Positions 33,165 to 43,604 of a stretch of DNA of 64,000 bases are shown one piece after another; positions within the stretch are counted from its first letter, which is position 1, and the number at the start of each line of letters is the position of its first letter. The DNA comes from Spongospora subterranea f. sp. subterranea (Eukaryota > Endomyxa: Phytomyxea > Phytomyxea > Plasmodiophorida): assembly GCA_049724395.1 (NCBI GenBank), contig JAUGWO010000060.1:186001-250000 (forward strand), given 5' to 3'. A model generated the notes under the pieces. That model made no database searches. It was not told the origin of the DNA and was given only the letters and a program-made list of their open reading frames with translations. The translations under genes and the position numbers were made by a program.

Positions 33165-34125
33165 TATCGGGAGGAATACATTTTGATCGAAAATTGATCG
33201 AAACTGTGCGCAGCCCGTTTATGGGTACAGTACACTGAGCAAAACACTGTACAATTGATCGAAAATTGATCGAATGTCCATGTTTTTATTGACGCGACGT
33301 TTCGGTCTGTGCCCGCTCCCTTCTCCCAACTCCTTATCGTCATGGCAAAAGATGACGATTTTGATCTATATCTGCCAGTCTTCTATATTTTGATGACAGG
33401 AAAATCTCGAAGATTGTGAAATATCCACACTTAAACATTGTAATATAGCTTGACAATTCACACTGGGTCGGGTGTGCGGTTGTCGGCAGGCAAGTCCTGG
33501 TGTATGATCCACTGGGTCTTGATCAGAACTTGAGGCGGATCACTCAGATCTTTGATCAAAATCTACGCCATTTTTTTTCCAATCTAAACAACGGAACGAT
33601 TGAAGTTTTCTGTACGACGCAGAGAGATACTTCGAGTTGCGGCGTATACGTCTTGATGTGGCTGCACAACATTTTCAGTGGTGGCACCATGGACTTTGTG
33701 AAACCGGAGAACATCCCGTTCTTGCGGTTATGGATGATCCAAGATATGTGCTGTTAAATAAATGTATAATTGACTGATGAGAATGTCTGGCAAGTTGAAG
33801 CCGTAGCCAGCCGTTGATGATTTCAAAAATCCTAATACTCTCAGCAAACTCGACAAGCACACCCGTCGTGGGAAAATTAGCCGAAAATCACGTCCTCGAT
33901 TAAATTCCATCATCGGTCAGTCGCACAGAATTTATATAAACCCAGTGCATCCAAAGACGGGCTGCCCACAGTATCGATCAATTTTCGATCTCGATCAATT
34001 GTCGATCAATTGTACAATGTATGGCAGTGTTTTGCTCTGTGTATCCACAGACGGGCTGCGCACAGTTTCGATCAATTTTCGATCTCGTTTAATTTTCGAT
34101 CAATCTGTACCCCACCGTGTATCGT
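33165..34125. mobile_element. Short element with inverted ends carrying a Ulp1 domain
   Basis: The left end (about 33165-33280) holds TTGATCGAAAATTGATCGAA, AACTGTGCGCAGCCCGT and CAAAACACTGTACAATTG. The right end (about 33950-34125) holds the same blocks reversed, including ACGGGCTGCGCACAGTTTCG and TTTCGATC motifs, with an extra partial copy of the end. The only domain between the ends is the Ulp1-like exon. The structure suits a non-autonomous or decayed DNA transposon of under 1 kb. I did not identify target-site duplications. Confidence 0.6.
33449..33757 (+). CDS. Ulp1/SENP-like (C48) cysteine protease fragment
   Basis: The open frame follows an AATATAG that looks like an intron acceptor. 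It reads LDNSHWVGCAVVG with the catalytic His before Trp, VLVYDPLG with the catalytic Asp, and TTQRDTSSCGVYVLMWL with the oxyanion Gln and catalytic Cys. These are the four active-site positions of C48 SUMO proteases, with normal spacing. Only the C-terminal catalytic half is visible. C48 domains are common in DNA transposons as well as in cellular SUMO proteases; the flanking inverted repeats favour the former. Confidence 0.7.
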   Translation, partial: LDNSHWVGCAVVGRQVLVYDPLGLDQNLRRITQIFDQNLRHFFSNLNNGTIEVFCTTQRDTSSCGVYVLMWLHNIFSGGTMDFVKPENIPFLRLWMIQDMCC

Positions 34126-34241
34126 GATGAGGGGGGGGGCCTTCTGTCCTTCACTCAGATCTTGGAGCAGGCAGCAGCCCTCTTCATCAGTGGAAACTGC
34201 GAAATGACCGTCACCGTTTTCATTTGTTATTGATCGTTGTT

Positions 34242-35531
34242 ATGGATGTGTGTCCCATGCTGTTTGAGTCGGTCGTCTCGCTGGAGACGGCATCGGCGCT
34301 GATGCAGAATCAGAAGTGGCGAACGAATTCAACTCCGGTTCTGGGGCGCTCGTTGCGGGACGCCACACCATCGGAGCTGGGCTTGGCCGGAGCCGTTGCT
34401 GCTGCCTCGACCAGACGGGCGTCTGTTCTTGTCCCAGACTTTCCTCTCGATGCCAGTACCTTGACAATGGAGCAATTGCTAGATGAAATCGACAAATACT
34501 CTGGCAATAGTAACGCCTCTGCCGAGCTTCGTCAGCGTTGGAAAACCGCAAACGTGGAATATCGTAAACTGTTTTCGATTTGTCCAGACCCTGACGACAA
34601 ATTTATTGAATCATCTGTCGTTGAAAAAATTGACAAATTTGTTTCTGAAAAAGAGGTTGAGATCGGTAATAAACGGGCCATTATCCCCATAGAACCCATG
34701 TTTATTGTTGATATCTTAGATGGTTTGCGATTAGAAAATGAGTGCTTGCAGGAATCACTGCAGACTTTTACAGACGAATATGTCATGCAGAATAATCACA
34801 GTAAAATATTCCCAAACAATGCATCGTGCGATAGGTTATCTTCCTGTAAAAAAAGGTTGAAGGCTTTAGAGCATCAGATCGCCACAGAATCTGAGGAATT
34901 ATTCGATATTCCTGGATTAACGGCAAAGCTGGAGTCCCTTCAAAACCGGCAATCAACGAGTCAACAGAATGATAGTCAATCTAACGAGAGTACGAAACTG
35001 TTGAAGTACTTTTCTTTCAACATATCATGGCATTCCGTTTTCATTGGTACATTCTTAGGGATACAGGAATAGCTGATGAACCATTTGGGACGATCCGCTC
35101 TGAACTTCAAAAATCGCTTTCACGCGACCAGACACTAGCTCAGAAGTTCGACAATATCAGGTAAGACCCTTCTTAGTTACAGTTATGGTCGATTCTGATG
35201 CCAACTCGTTCTCAGAAACGCCATTAAAACGCTAGTGGATGCCAAAGCTACATCTGGAAGTCCTTTCGCTATTGGGCTCCAAGTATTGCAAGAAAACGAT
35301 GGGACAATGGGGTTAGAGACGTTCAAGGCCAAGGTAATTAATATTCATGTTTATACGCAAATCTGACTTTAGTCATCGACATTGCAGCTTGGAGATAAGC
35401 TAGGCGCCGCTCTGGTAATCACTACAGTTTACGCGATGCTCGGACAGCAATTGATCACAATCGACCGATCTGTGGGGCAAGGGCTTGTCAAGAGCTGCAT
35501 ATCCTATACCTGTTCTTCATTAAACCAATAG
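34242..35531 (+). CDS. Coiled-coil protein of unknown function
   Basis: Four exons. The first reads MDVCPMLFESVVSLETASA, then a Ser/Ala-rich stretch and helical segments such as TMEQLLDEIDKYSGN and SSVVEKIDKFVSEKEVEIG. An intron of about 53 nt joins KLLK to DTGIADEPFGTIRSELQ, and two more short introns precede KLGDKLGAALVITTVYAML and the stop at 35531. The protein is about 385 residues. Heptad-like helices dominate. I considered kinetochore, HAUS and nucleoporin subunits but have no decisive motif. The ATG at 34224 in the same frame is an alternative start. Confidence 0.6.
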
Positions 35532-35788
35532 TTTACGCAACCAACCATCTCCCTTGTTTGGTTTTCCTGATTCGGTGGATATTGTTCCCTCCGGATACGC
35601 AGCAATGAGTCAGCCGAAATACAAATGGTGACACAACTTGGAACCGGGCTTCGACAATGATGACGTCAACTGGCAAGATAGTAATTGAAAGGAGTAATCA
35701 TAGGGTGAATCCCTCAAACGAAATTTTATCATTTTAAGCGAACGCATAAGCTTTAACATTAAGCCTATATTTTAAGACTTACCACAAG

Positions 35789-36784
35789 ATGGCGAAATAC
35801 CTCATGATCGCTGCAGTATTGGCTAGTAGCCATATTGCGTCGGCATTGGAACTGATGGAGGTTCATGACGTTAACGATGAACTATCAGATTTCGTAAGAT
35901 GATTACGCTGCCATTCTGATTCATGTGTTGAAACTGATGTTTGACAATCATAGGCCCACGCCCATCACGGTATCGAACACGACCTCCTCGAGAGCGCTTT
36001 GTTGAAATCTCTGATTCTGTGCTTTCAGATGGATATTTCCAAAGAGGTCACGGTTTAGAGCATCATTTAGACGACGAGCATACTGGGTCGAACCAAGATC
36101 TGGATCGCGGTGGTGGATCTGAACAATACCCAGTCATTTACCCGTACGACCATGGCCCCCATCGTGGGGATCCTGCCGGGGGCCGGTTTGGAATTCAGAA
36201 TGCTGGCGGAGAGTGGAATGGAGGCATGGGCCATGGCAACGATCTAGGCGAGTTCGGTGAGATGTACGGGAACGACCACGTCCTCGGATTCGAGGGCGAC
36301 AACCACGGGTACTTCGGTGGACATGGAGGGTATGGATTTGAGCATGGGTTTGGCAACGAAGGACTCATGGGCGGCCATGGTCACGGTCATGGCAACGGCA
36401 TGGACGATATGGAAGGGCATCATGGGCATTCCGGATCGGAATTTCATGAGCCTGAAGTGAACCCTGATCTCTTAGGCGCTCACCCATATGGCTCTGTTTC
36501 GGGTATATCTCCTAACTTCTTGCATCAAGAGGTAAATCAAGTCCTCGCATTCTTGGATTCCCTTTGTTGATTTCATGCTAGGAGCACGAAGAGGCGGACG
36601 ATGCCGGGCGTCATCCCCACAGTTGGAAACACGGTCACCACCATGCTCATGTCAGTGACAATTGGAATATATATTCTCTGTGTGTGTGATTTTGATCGAA
36701 TTTTGGATTTTTCAGAACCCTCACGGCCGGTACCACCATAATGGGAACGGGGACTTTGAAACACATCTCCACGACGATTTCTAA
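35789..36784 (+). CDS. Secreted Gly/His-rich protein
   Basis: Five exons. The first encodes a clear signal peptide, MAKYLMIAAVLASSHIASAL, followed by ELMEVHDVNDELSDF. Introns of about 50-65 nt connect this to AHAHH, then to DGYFQRGHGLEHHLDDEH (59-nt intron from about 35957), and near the end to EHEEADDAGRHPHSWKHGHH and NPHGRYHHNGNGDF. The body is rich in Gly, His, Asp and Asn, for example GGHGHGHGNGMDDMEGHHG. There is no cysteine-rich core. The composition suggests metal binding or an extracellular matrix or wall role, but this is inference. The frame changes at each junction and is open only when spliced as described, which supports the model. Confidence 0.7.
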
Positions 36785-36885
36785 GTATCATCTAAATACA
36801 GCCCGTTATCTTTATTTGTTTCGATAATGGGGTTTATGGGGCAATTCTTGGGCATTAACAATGGCTATATATAAGTTAGTTTAGC

Positions 36886-37902
36886 TCATTCGTCGTCACG
36901 GTTATCCCCTCCACTCCTATCGACGGGTTCGAGATCCTCCCCGTACTGGATCGACCGGTCGATGCTGGACAGCAGATATTCGATCGAGTCGACATCATTG
37001 GGATCCAACGGAACGAACGATACCATGGAATATTGGTCGACCAATTCCCCGATGGATCTATTGAGGTTTGCGAACTTTCCAGAACTTTTGTCGTTCAAAG
37101 TCGACAGGATCACCGAAAGGTCTGTGTCCAACAACTCATTCAACGACTTTTTGTCAGCCAGAAGGTCGCATTTTGACAGTACGTTCAGATGCGGGATTTC
37201 TGTTGGGAAGATTTGGTCAGTAAATTTCGTAGATAATACGACGCTGTAACCGACCAAGCTGGACCATGGCGCCAAGGCACGCCAGCATGCCGGCTATGAA
37301 TTTAGATGCATCGGAGATGAACAGGGAATCGAGCAGAAACACACCACATATCTGATATCCCAAGCGTTCAACGGTTCTAACAAAGGTTCGCATCACGTCG
37401 ACATGGGTGAAAATTTCAATCTGGCCAGGACAGTCGAAGATGAGATAATCCTCAGAAAAATCGTCTAATTGTTCGGTCAACCTGGACGATGCACGTTAAT
37501 GCCGGAGGTCACGAACGGGCGTGATTGCCAATTACCAGTCGATATTCTCGATGAGATATTCCATGCAGAATATCAGCGCGCCGTTCGGGCCCAGATCCAT
37601 TTCTTCCATAACTTCAGAAACCGAGATCAGATCCCGAATATCTATAACCGGGTTTATAAAGAAAATGCACTGACAAAGCGTGTGATACCTATTGATACAG
37701 GATATTTGAAGGTATCCGCTGCTGGGTCTAAGTTGACAATATGGACCGTTCTTCCGATGTTTTCGCAGTGCCGATGAATAAATTCGCAATAAGATGACTA
37801 CACAAATATAGTACCTCAGAACCAGTTGCACACGCTGCAGGATCACCGAACAACCTTCCCACTTCCAGCGGGCCCCATGACCAACTGTGCATGTTTACCC
37901 AT
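36886..37902 (-). CDS. GPN3: GPN-loop GTPase 3
   Basis: The first exon encodes [16 protein letters not shown], the P-loop. A 57-nt intron follows, then [20 protein letters not shown] and [13 protein letters not shown]. The later exons have [20 protein letters not shown] with the GPN loop in [73 protein letters not shown] and [20 protein letters not shown], then an acidic tail. GPN3 pairs with GPN1 and is needed for assembly and nuclear import of RNA polymerase II. The MGPAGSGK start and the tail fit GPN3 better than GPN2. Confidence 0.9.
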
Positions 37903-38349
37903 CACGATCCGATTCGGTCAAAAAATTCCAGACCGATGTCGCAATTCAGCAATGTGATTCGCAAAAGTCAGACGGTATCTCCGGTAACACAAGAAACTCC
38001 GCGACCGAAAAACCGCGTACGCTGTGGACCCTTGAAAATGTGATCAAGTTAATAACACCAAAAATCGTGACATTTTGTTAAGTTTTGGATTCACTTTCTC
38101 AAAATAATTGCGCACGTCGTCATAGAGTACACTACGGGACACTATAGTGTACCTACTGTCATTGTGTTGCGCAACCATACCGGTATACAATCTCGGTCGT
38201 ACTGTACGTACAGTGGCGGACACCTTACCGTAGATGACAATATTATCCATCCACATTTAGGTCCGTAGATGGATGCTAATAATGTCACGGCATATACACT
38301 TTTTTTATTCGTGCGGTAAAAATGGAAAAAATTTTGTCATAAACAATCT

Positions 38350-38610
38350 GAAAAATTGAGTAATTTTGTCATGCCACCTGGAAAAATCTCCGTTTTTGCT
38401 CATCGCACTTTTTCACGCACTTTGTTGAAACAAAAATCGTTTGAAAAATTGAGTAATTTTGTCATGCCACCTGGAAAAATCTCCGTTTTTGCTCATCGCA
38501 CTTTTTCACGCACTTTGTTGAAACAAAAATCGTTTGAAAAATTGAGTAATTTCGTCATGCCACCTGGAATAATCTCCGTTTTTGCTCGTCGCACTTTTTC
38601 ACGCACTTTT
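38350..38610 (+). repeat. 93-bp tandem repeat, nearly three copies
   Basis: Units start at 38350, 38443 and 38536, with a period of exactly 93 bases. Each holds GAGTAATTTTGTCATGCCAC. The period is a multiple of three and one frame is open through all copies, giving a repeated 31-residue unit, but the repeat sits in the subterminal part of the transposon and probably serves as DNA rather than protein. Confidence 0.9.
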
Positions 38611-38680
38611 GACGGCAAGAAAAATATCGTCGCATTCTGCGGGAACCCACTACCGAATTCATATCTGTCTCTCGAACCTC

Positions 38681-40021
38681 ATGTCCTATGTTTATGAGTT
38701 TCGCTCGAGTACCGGGACAGACGTGTACCCCGTTATTTTGAGGTTTTCTGATGTTGCAGGGGACGGTGCCTGCTTCTACCATGCATTGGCGAAACACCCT
38801 TCAGTCCCTTTTGCCAACGGACTTGCGTTGAAGGAACATATGTTTCGCGAAGTTTTGAGGGAAGAGGTTCGATTTCACCCCTTAAGTAAATACAGTGATT
38901 GGGCACAAAATGCGAAGGATTACGCAAACACGCACCTTGGGGATCCAAAGAAGTATGCGGATGAAACAACGCCGTTTTTTGTCACTGCTGTCCTCGGCAT
39001 CGATGTCATAACCATAAATGTGTTTGGTGAAGTGTTCCGACCGTCAGTAATGATGCTCGACTCTACCGATCCAGCCGTTCGGATTCTTGTTCGGCTTCCA
39101 CTGGTTAATGCATTTGTTCTTCATCATACATTTGGGAAGTCAAATCAGTGGCATCTCCAATCGGAAATCGCGTGTCAGCGAAATCAGCTGAACCACTTCG
39201 GTGCTTTGCTAGGCTCTGAGAGCCTTTGTTTACCAGCCACTGTCTATCTGAATCTCTTGAGGCGAACTGAAGTTGTGATGGCTATCGGTCAAGAACATCC
39301 TGCCAAGGTTGTATCTCTTTCAATTCATACTCTACCGATTTTCATTGTTTTGGCCCAGCGGAAAAAGACGGAGAAGTGGTCGTTTTCGTCACGCGACGGC
39401 GTTCCTCGGCCGGACGTTACCCCGTTGACAAAAGTCCACCAATCATCAATTCCTGGCGGCAAAGAGCCGGCGAAAGCAGCGGGAAATCAGAAGATACTTT
39501 TGAAATGGCTGTCATCGCATAAAAACAATTTTGATTTGGCTTCAAAACTAGATGCCCTGGTGGAACATGAAACCAAACGCCGATCCGCTCGAAACCTGTT
39601 TTGTTCAATCAGAGATGTCGATATCAGAGATGACCCTGATAGTGAAGATGTGCATCGCTGCATTCTTGAAATGGTAATTATGTTGGATAGTATTATAATG
39701 GTATGTAACTCCCCTCAGGTTTCGCATGTTGTGTCAACCTTGTCGAACAGTCAACCTTCACCATCTAGCAGCATTGTACCGTTGCTCTCAAAGCGTACCA
39801 AGGAACTTTCTTGGCTGCAGAGGTCTGCCGTAGTTTTCTTCTATTTACACCCAAAATTGGGTCGCCGCGATTATCAACTGACTTCGAAAGTGTTCGCACG
39901 CCCCAAAGGTTGGCACGGTGGTTGTTGCTCCTCTAATGTTAACACTAACTGCTTAATTCAGCTACCATTAAGTATTGGGTCACCAGCATCGAATGTAACA
40001 GAGCTATTGGTGTTCATTTGA
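38681..40021 (+). CDS. OTU-domain cysteine protease of the transposon
   Basis: From the ATG at 38681 the protein has VAGDGACFYHALAKHP, the OTU active-site motif with catalytic Asp and Cys. At about 39120 it has LHHTFGKSNQWHL, where the catalytic His is expected. The OTU domain covers about the first 170 residues; the remaining 270 are unassigned, with a helical KAAGNQKILLKWLSSHKN segment. OTU domains occur as accessory genes in several DNA transposon families. The stop at 40021 overlaps the next frame by four bases, so the two may be one spliced or frameshifted product. Confidence 0.75.
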   Translation: MSYVYEFRSSTGTDVYPVILRFSDVAGDGACFYHALAKHPSVPFANGLALKEHMFREVLREEVRFHPLSKYSDWAQNAKDYANTHLGDPKKYADETTPFFVTAVLGIDVITINVFGEVFRPSVMMLDSTDPAVRILVRLPLVNAFVLHHTFGKSNQWHLQSEIACQRNQLNHFGALLGSESLCLPATVYLNLLRRTEVVMAIGQEHPAKVVSLSIHTLPIFIVLAQRKKTEKWSFSSRDGVPRPDVTPLTKVHQSSIPGGKEPAKAAGNQKILLKWLSSHKNNFDLASKLDALVEHETKRRSARNLFCSIRDVDIRDDPDSEDVHRCILEMVIMLDSIIMVCNSPQVSHVVSTLSNSQPSPSSSIVPLLSKRTKELSWLQRSAVVFFYLHPKLGRRDYQLTSKVFARPKGWHGGCCSSNVNTNCLIQLPLSIGSPASNVTELLVFI

Positions 40022-41677
40022 CATCGATGACTGCTAAGTCGATTGAATCCTTGCTTCCGGAGCAGTTTCGCAATCTTGCAGCTCCGGATAGCAAGGTTCA
40101 CTTTGTTATTCGCGTTTCAGATCATGCACCGAAACAAAGTTTATTAGTCAATGGCAGCGACGGGTTATCTTGCCAAGCTTTGTCAGCCAAAGCAAGACTG
40201 GTTAATGATAATGCTCAATTACAGTATCTACCGGGGACATTATCACGACGAGCCGGTGCTGGCAGGCCTAACTCATTTCTCCACATTCGCTCTCGTATCG
40301 TTGAGATGTTAGACCAGTCTTGGGAATCTGGTACTATTCGGTTGCAACCAGTATATGCTAAGAGTCATAACTTTGGTTGTTAGGTCGACTCATCACTACA
40401 GAGCAACTGTATCAGTTGATAAGGAATGAATTTTCTCGCGACGAAAAATTTTTCACGGCGAAACTCGATTCTTCAAAAAAGTCACACCCCAATTCGCTAC
40501 ACCAGTTCGTGCGCCGGGTCTTGCTGGACAACCGGTATGAACTTCGGAAAGGAGCTTGCTTATATATGTCAGTGAATAGTTGATGACAGGTTCTCTACCC
40601 GCACCCCAACCGTTTCGCAAAGCATTCCTCTGAACTGGAAAGAATTAGCAGAAAATAACGCTGAGTATCTACGAAAGTTATTTCGATCAAAAAACGTGGA
40701 TGTCGTGATCACAGCGGATGAGGTTTCAGTCTCGGACTACCAAACTGTCGGTTCTTACTCTATATTCAGGTGTTTTTGAAGTTTCATGAAATTGCCTTAA
40801 AAGCCATTGGCAAAACGGGAGAAAGACATATCGGAAATATTGTGCAAGCGCACGACGAGAAACTTGGGGCAACGGTCATGGTTGCGTGCGAACTGTTAAC
40901 CTCTCAGTTATTACCGGCAATGATAATATTTACCGGAAAATTTGGTAAACGGCTGTGTGACCAGTATCAACACCACAAACCCTCGTTAATCACTTTTAAC
41001 GAGCAACACTGGATGAATACTACAACCTTTAAGATGTATCTCAGGTGGATTCATCTCTAAAAATTATCGAAGCATGCGATTTACTAATTCTGTTTTCAGA
41101 TTTGTAATGGGATTATTTCCAAATAGAACCATAGGATTGACGGTGGACCGATGCCGTCAGCATTATGGCACAGAGATTGACAGTTTTGTTGATGAGAGTA
41201 TTCCGGGCAAGATCGTCTTAGGGTACATTGGAGAAGGACTTACACCAATTTTGCAGGTTTTTTTTGTGAGGTTGAGATTGGAGTTTATTTCAACTTTTTA
41301 CAGGTACCTGATGTGTGTATCAATCGCGCTTTGAAACAGCGTATCCAAAGTAAATATTATTTATTAAGAAACGATAAAGCGCCACAATTTCGCCCAGGTA
41401 AACGACATAATCAAAAATTACGTTTTCAAAATATTTATTTGCTGTAGGTGAAAAGTTTCATGTAACTCGTGATGACATGATCGGTATAATAGAGTCGGTC
41501 ATCAACGAGATCAATTTCGAGAATCGCCAATCGAAGTGGATAGCGAACGCATTTGTCAAATGTGGGCAAGACCCGTGGAGCGTTTCACTCGCAGAGTTCC
41601 GACGCCATTTGGATGACCTTGCTACGAACAGTTTGTACGCGGCAATGCTCAAACACCAGCAGGCTCTGAAGTTGTAA
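40018..41677 (+). CDS. DDE_1/pogo-like transposase of the same transposon
   Basis: Several exons are seen. VVITADEVSVSDYQTVG carries the first catalytic acid. GATVMVACELL and LLPAMIIFTGKFGKRL match the DDE_1 beta strands. After a 54-nt intron (41046-41099), RTIGLTVDRCRQHYG carries the second Asp, and LGYIGEGLTPILQ, joined across an intron to VPDVCINRALKQRI, is the TPxLQPxD region. An N-terminal part with LITTEQLYQLIRNEF and FVRRVLLDNRYELRKG precedes the core. The exon joins near 40350-40380 are unclear; one possibility is an intron of only 20 nt. The overall frame is well preserved, so the element may be recently active. Confidence 0.7.
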
Positions 41678-42124
41678 ATACAACCAATAAACAAAGCTAC
41701 ATGGAATATTGTCCGCATTTGACAACTCATTCGCTATTTCACTAAAGCTCTGAACGTCTAAAGTAATCACTGATGAGTCAGTGATGAAGATTGACGACAC
41801 ACCTGACCAAAGCACAAGTATGTTTAGTATATACAGATCATGTGGTATTGTTCCAGGACGATGTCGATGGAGGTACCAGTAGAGCGCGGAAGGTAAATAC
41901 ATGTATACAGTACATACCATCCGAACATCAAAAAGAGGGTTGCGCCGCTCGGACATTTCCTCACTGTCAGGTCGCCAAATGGATAAAATTTTGAATTTTG
42001 TCATTGCAAGGGCTCTCAGATGGGATAATTCTGTCACCAAATCTCTAGAAAATGGCACTAATTTTGTCATTTCCACGGAGTTTTGCGAATTTTGTCAGAT
42101 GGATAATATTGTCATCTACGGTAA

Positions 42125-42567
42125 CTCGTTTCGTTTTTTCAAAAATGTTGAATTGTTACTGAGATATCAACTCCGTAAGTTGATAGGCAGCAGGACATTT
42201 TGAAACCTCAATGAGAAAAAACAAAAACCGACAAAAAGTTGCGATCGCAGTTACATAAGTGCGCCGTAGCGCAAATATTACTCCCTCTGTCCCGCAGTGT
42301 TTGTTATTTAGATTCCGTGGTCTGACCTTGTCCCATTTTAATTGTTAGGTTTATTGAAAACGTACAGAATGATTCATTCACATACCTACGTAGTGTTTCT
42401 TGCATTCTTTTGACAGCTTCAAAGTCGCAGCATATCGATATAAGAGAAGCATGTCTGCGCGCTCCAATCGGTCCTTTCCCTTGTGGGGAATCTTGTACGC
42501 ATTCCCACCTTCATTTATTCAATAATTGATTTCAAGCACTGCTGGAGCGTGAGGAATATGGAATTCA
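42125..42567. other. Gap between two mobile elements
   Basis: No gene is visible. TACTCCCTCTGTCCCGCAGT at 42279 resembles the terminus of Stowaway-type mariner elements of plants, but I found no partner terminus. Confidence 0.4.
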
Positions 42568-43457
42568 ATGCTTTCATATGAAAGACGAATGACGTCATAC
42601 GAAGGAGACTTCACGGAAAATGAGGTCGCCCCGAAACTCAATGAAGGAGAACGGCCTCTGGTGTTGGTGACTCATGACTATTCCTGTTTTGGATCAAATG
42701 ATGGACGTTCTTTTGTTTGGATAAACGAAGACAAGAGGGAGATTCGTCCTAAAGGTAACGGAAGAAGCCTGATGGTATCAGCATTCTCTGTGAATGCCAT
42801 GGTCTCCTGCGATAGCCAACAAGCCCTTAACCCTGAAATCCTTCAGGATTCGACTGTTTTCTTGAAACCTGGAGCAAACGCTGAAGGTTATTGGAGAAAC
42901 TGCGACCTCGTTCAGCAGTTGAAAAAAAATTTGGCAATACCCATATTCCAGTTTCTGCATCCTGGTTGTGATGGAATCTTCATGTTTGACAATTCGCAAA
43001 ACCATCATGCAATTGCTCCAGACGCTCTGTACAAGATGAATATGAGCGATGGAGGGCGAGATGCCAGATCATGCGGTCTGGATGGTACATCGTCAGCTGC
43101 GGAGAGCGCATCGAACAGACCATGACGACTGAGAATGGACTCTCGAAGGGCCTCAAGCGTGTTCTGTTGGAGAGAGGTTTGTGGATTTTGGGGACTTTCA
43201 GTCCAAGAAGCCAAAAACCTGTTGAAGGAGCAACAGACTTCAAAAGCCAGATGGAATGGCTGCAAGAAACTGTAATTATCCAGGGATTATTCGTCGATTT
43301 CTATCCCAAGTATCACTGTGAGTTTAATTTTACAGAGATGTTTTGGGGTGCAGCCAAAGCGTTTTCAAGAGTTCGATGCACATTTCGCTTTGACGAATTA
43401 GTTGAACTGGTTCCAGAAGCCCTCAAAAGTGTTGCTATAGGCAAAATTAGCTCGTAA
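42568..43457 (+). pseudogene. DDE transposase of a basidiomycete-type family, copy 1, 3' end disrupted
   Basis: The frame has LVTHDYSCFGSNDGRSFVWI with the first catalytic Asp, GNGRSLMVSAFSV, VFLKPGANAEGYWRNCDLV, IFMFDNSQNHHAIAPDAL with the second Asp, and YPKYHCEFNFTEMFWGAAKA with the final Glu. This pattern (DFYPKxHCExNFxExxWGAAK) I know from poorly described transposases common in basidiomycetes and some other fungi. The frame breaks once near 43090-43125. Beyond IGKI the expected C-terminal residues ARKSYQ and MDAY can be read but are split by a stop, and the sequence then turns back on itself. Confidence 0.7.
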
Positions 43458-43604
43458 ATCCTATCAGTAAATGGACGCTTACCCGCTTCCTAATTTTGCC
43501 TATAGAAACACTTTTGAGGGCTTCTGGAACCAGTTCAACTAATTCGTCAAAGCGAAATGTGCATCGAGCTCTTGAAAACGCTTTGGCTGCACCCCAAAAC
43601 ATTT
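43337..43604. repeat. Fold-back of the transposase 3' end
   Basis: Bases 43337-43455, coding for the WGAAKAF to IGKI segment, are repeated in inverse at about 43485-43604, with only a few substitutions. The spacer of about 30 bases includes the CGTAAATCCTATCAG that encodes the next residues of the transposase. Confidence 0.9.

Larger units (their letters stand above)
38225..42124. mobile_element. 3.9-kb DNA transposon with OTU protease and DDE transposase parts
   Basis: A 27-bp sequence, TTACCGTAGATGACAATATT followed by ATCCATC (38225-38251), is repeated in perfect inverse at 42098-42124. Both ends carry several copies of AATTTTGTCAT just inside the termini, as expected of transposase-binding sites. 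Between the ends lie an OTU-type protease frame, a DDE_1-like transposase split by short introns, and a 93-bp tandem repeat. No flanking target-site duplication was identified. Confidence 0.7.

Noticed and set aside
32844-33197. 117-codon frame across the hairpins
   Set aside because: Its repeated peptide simply reflects the hairpin arms and the direct repeat; matching frames occur on both strands.
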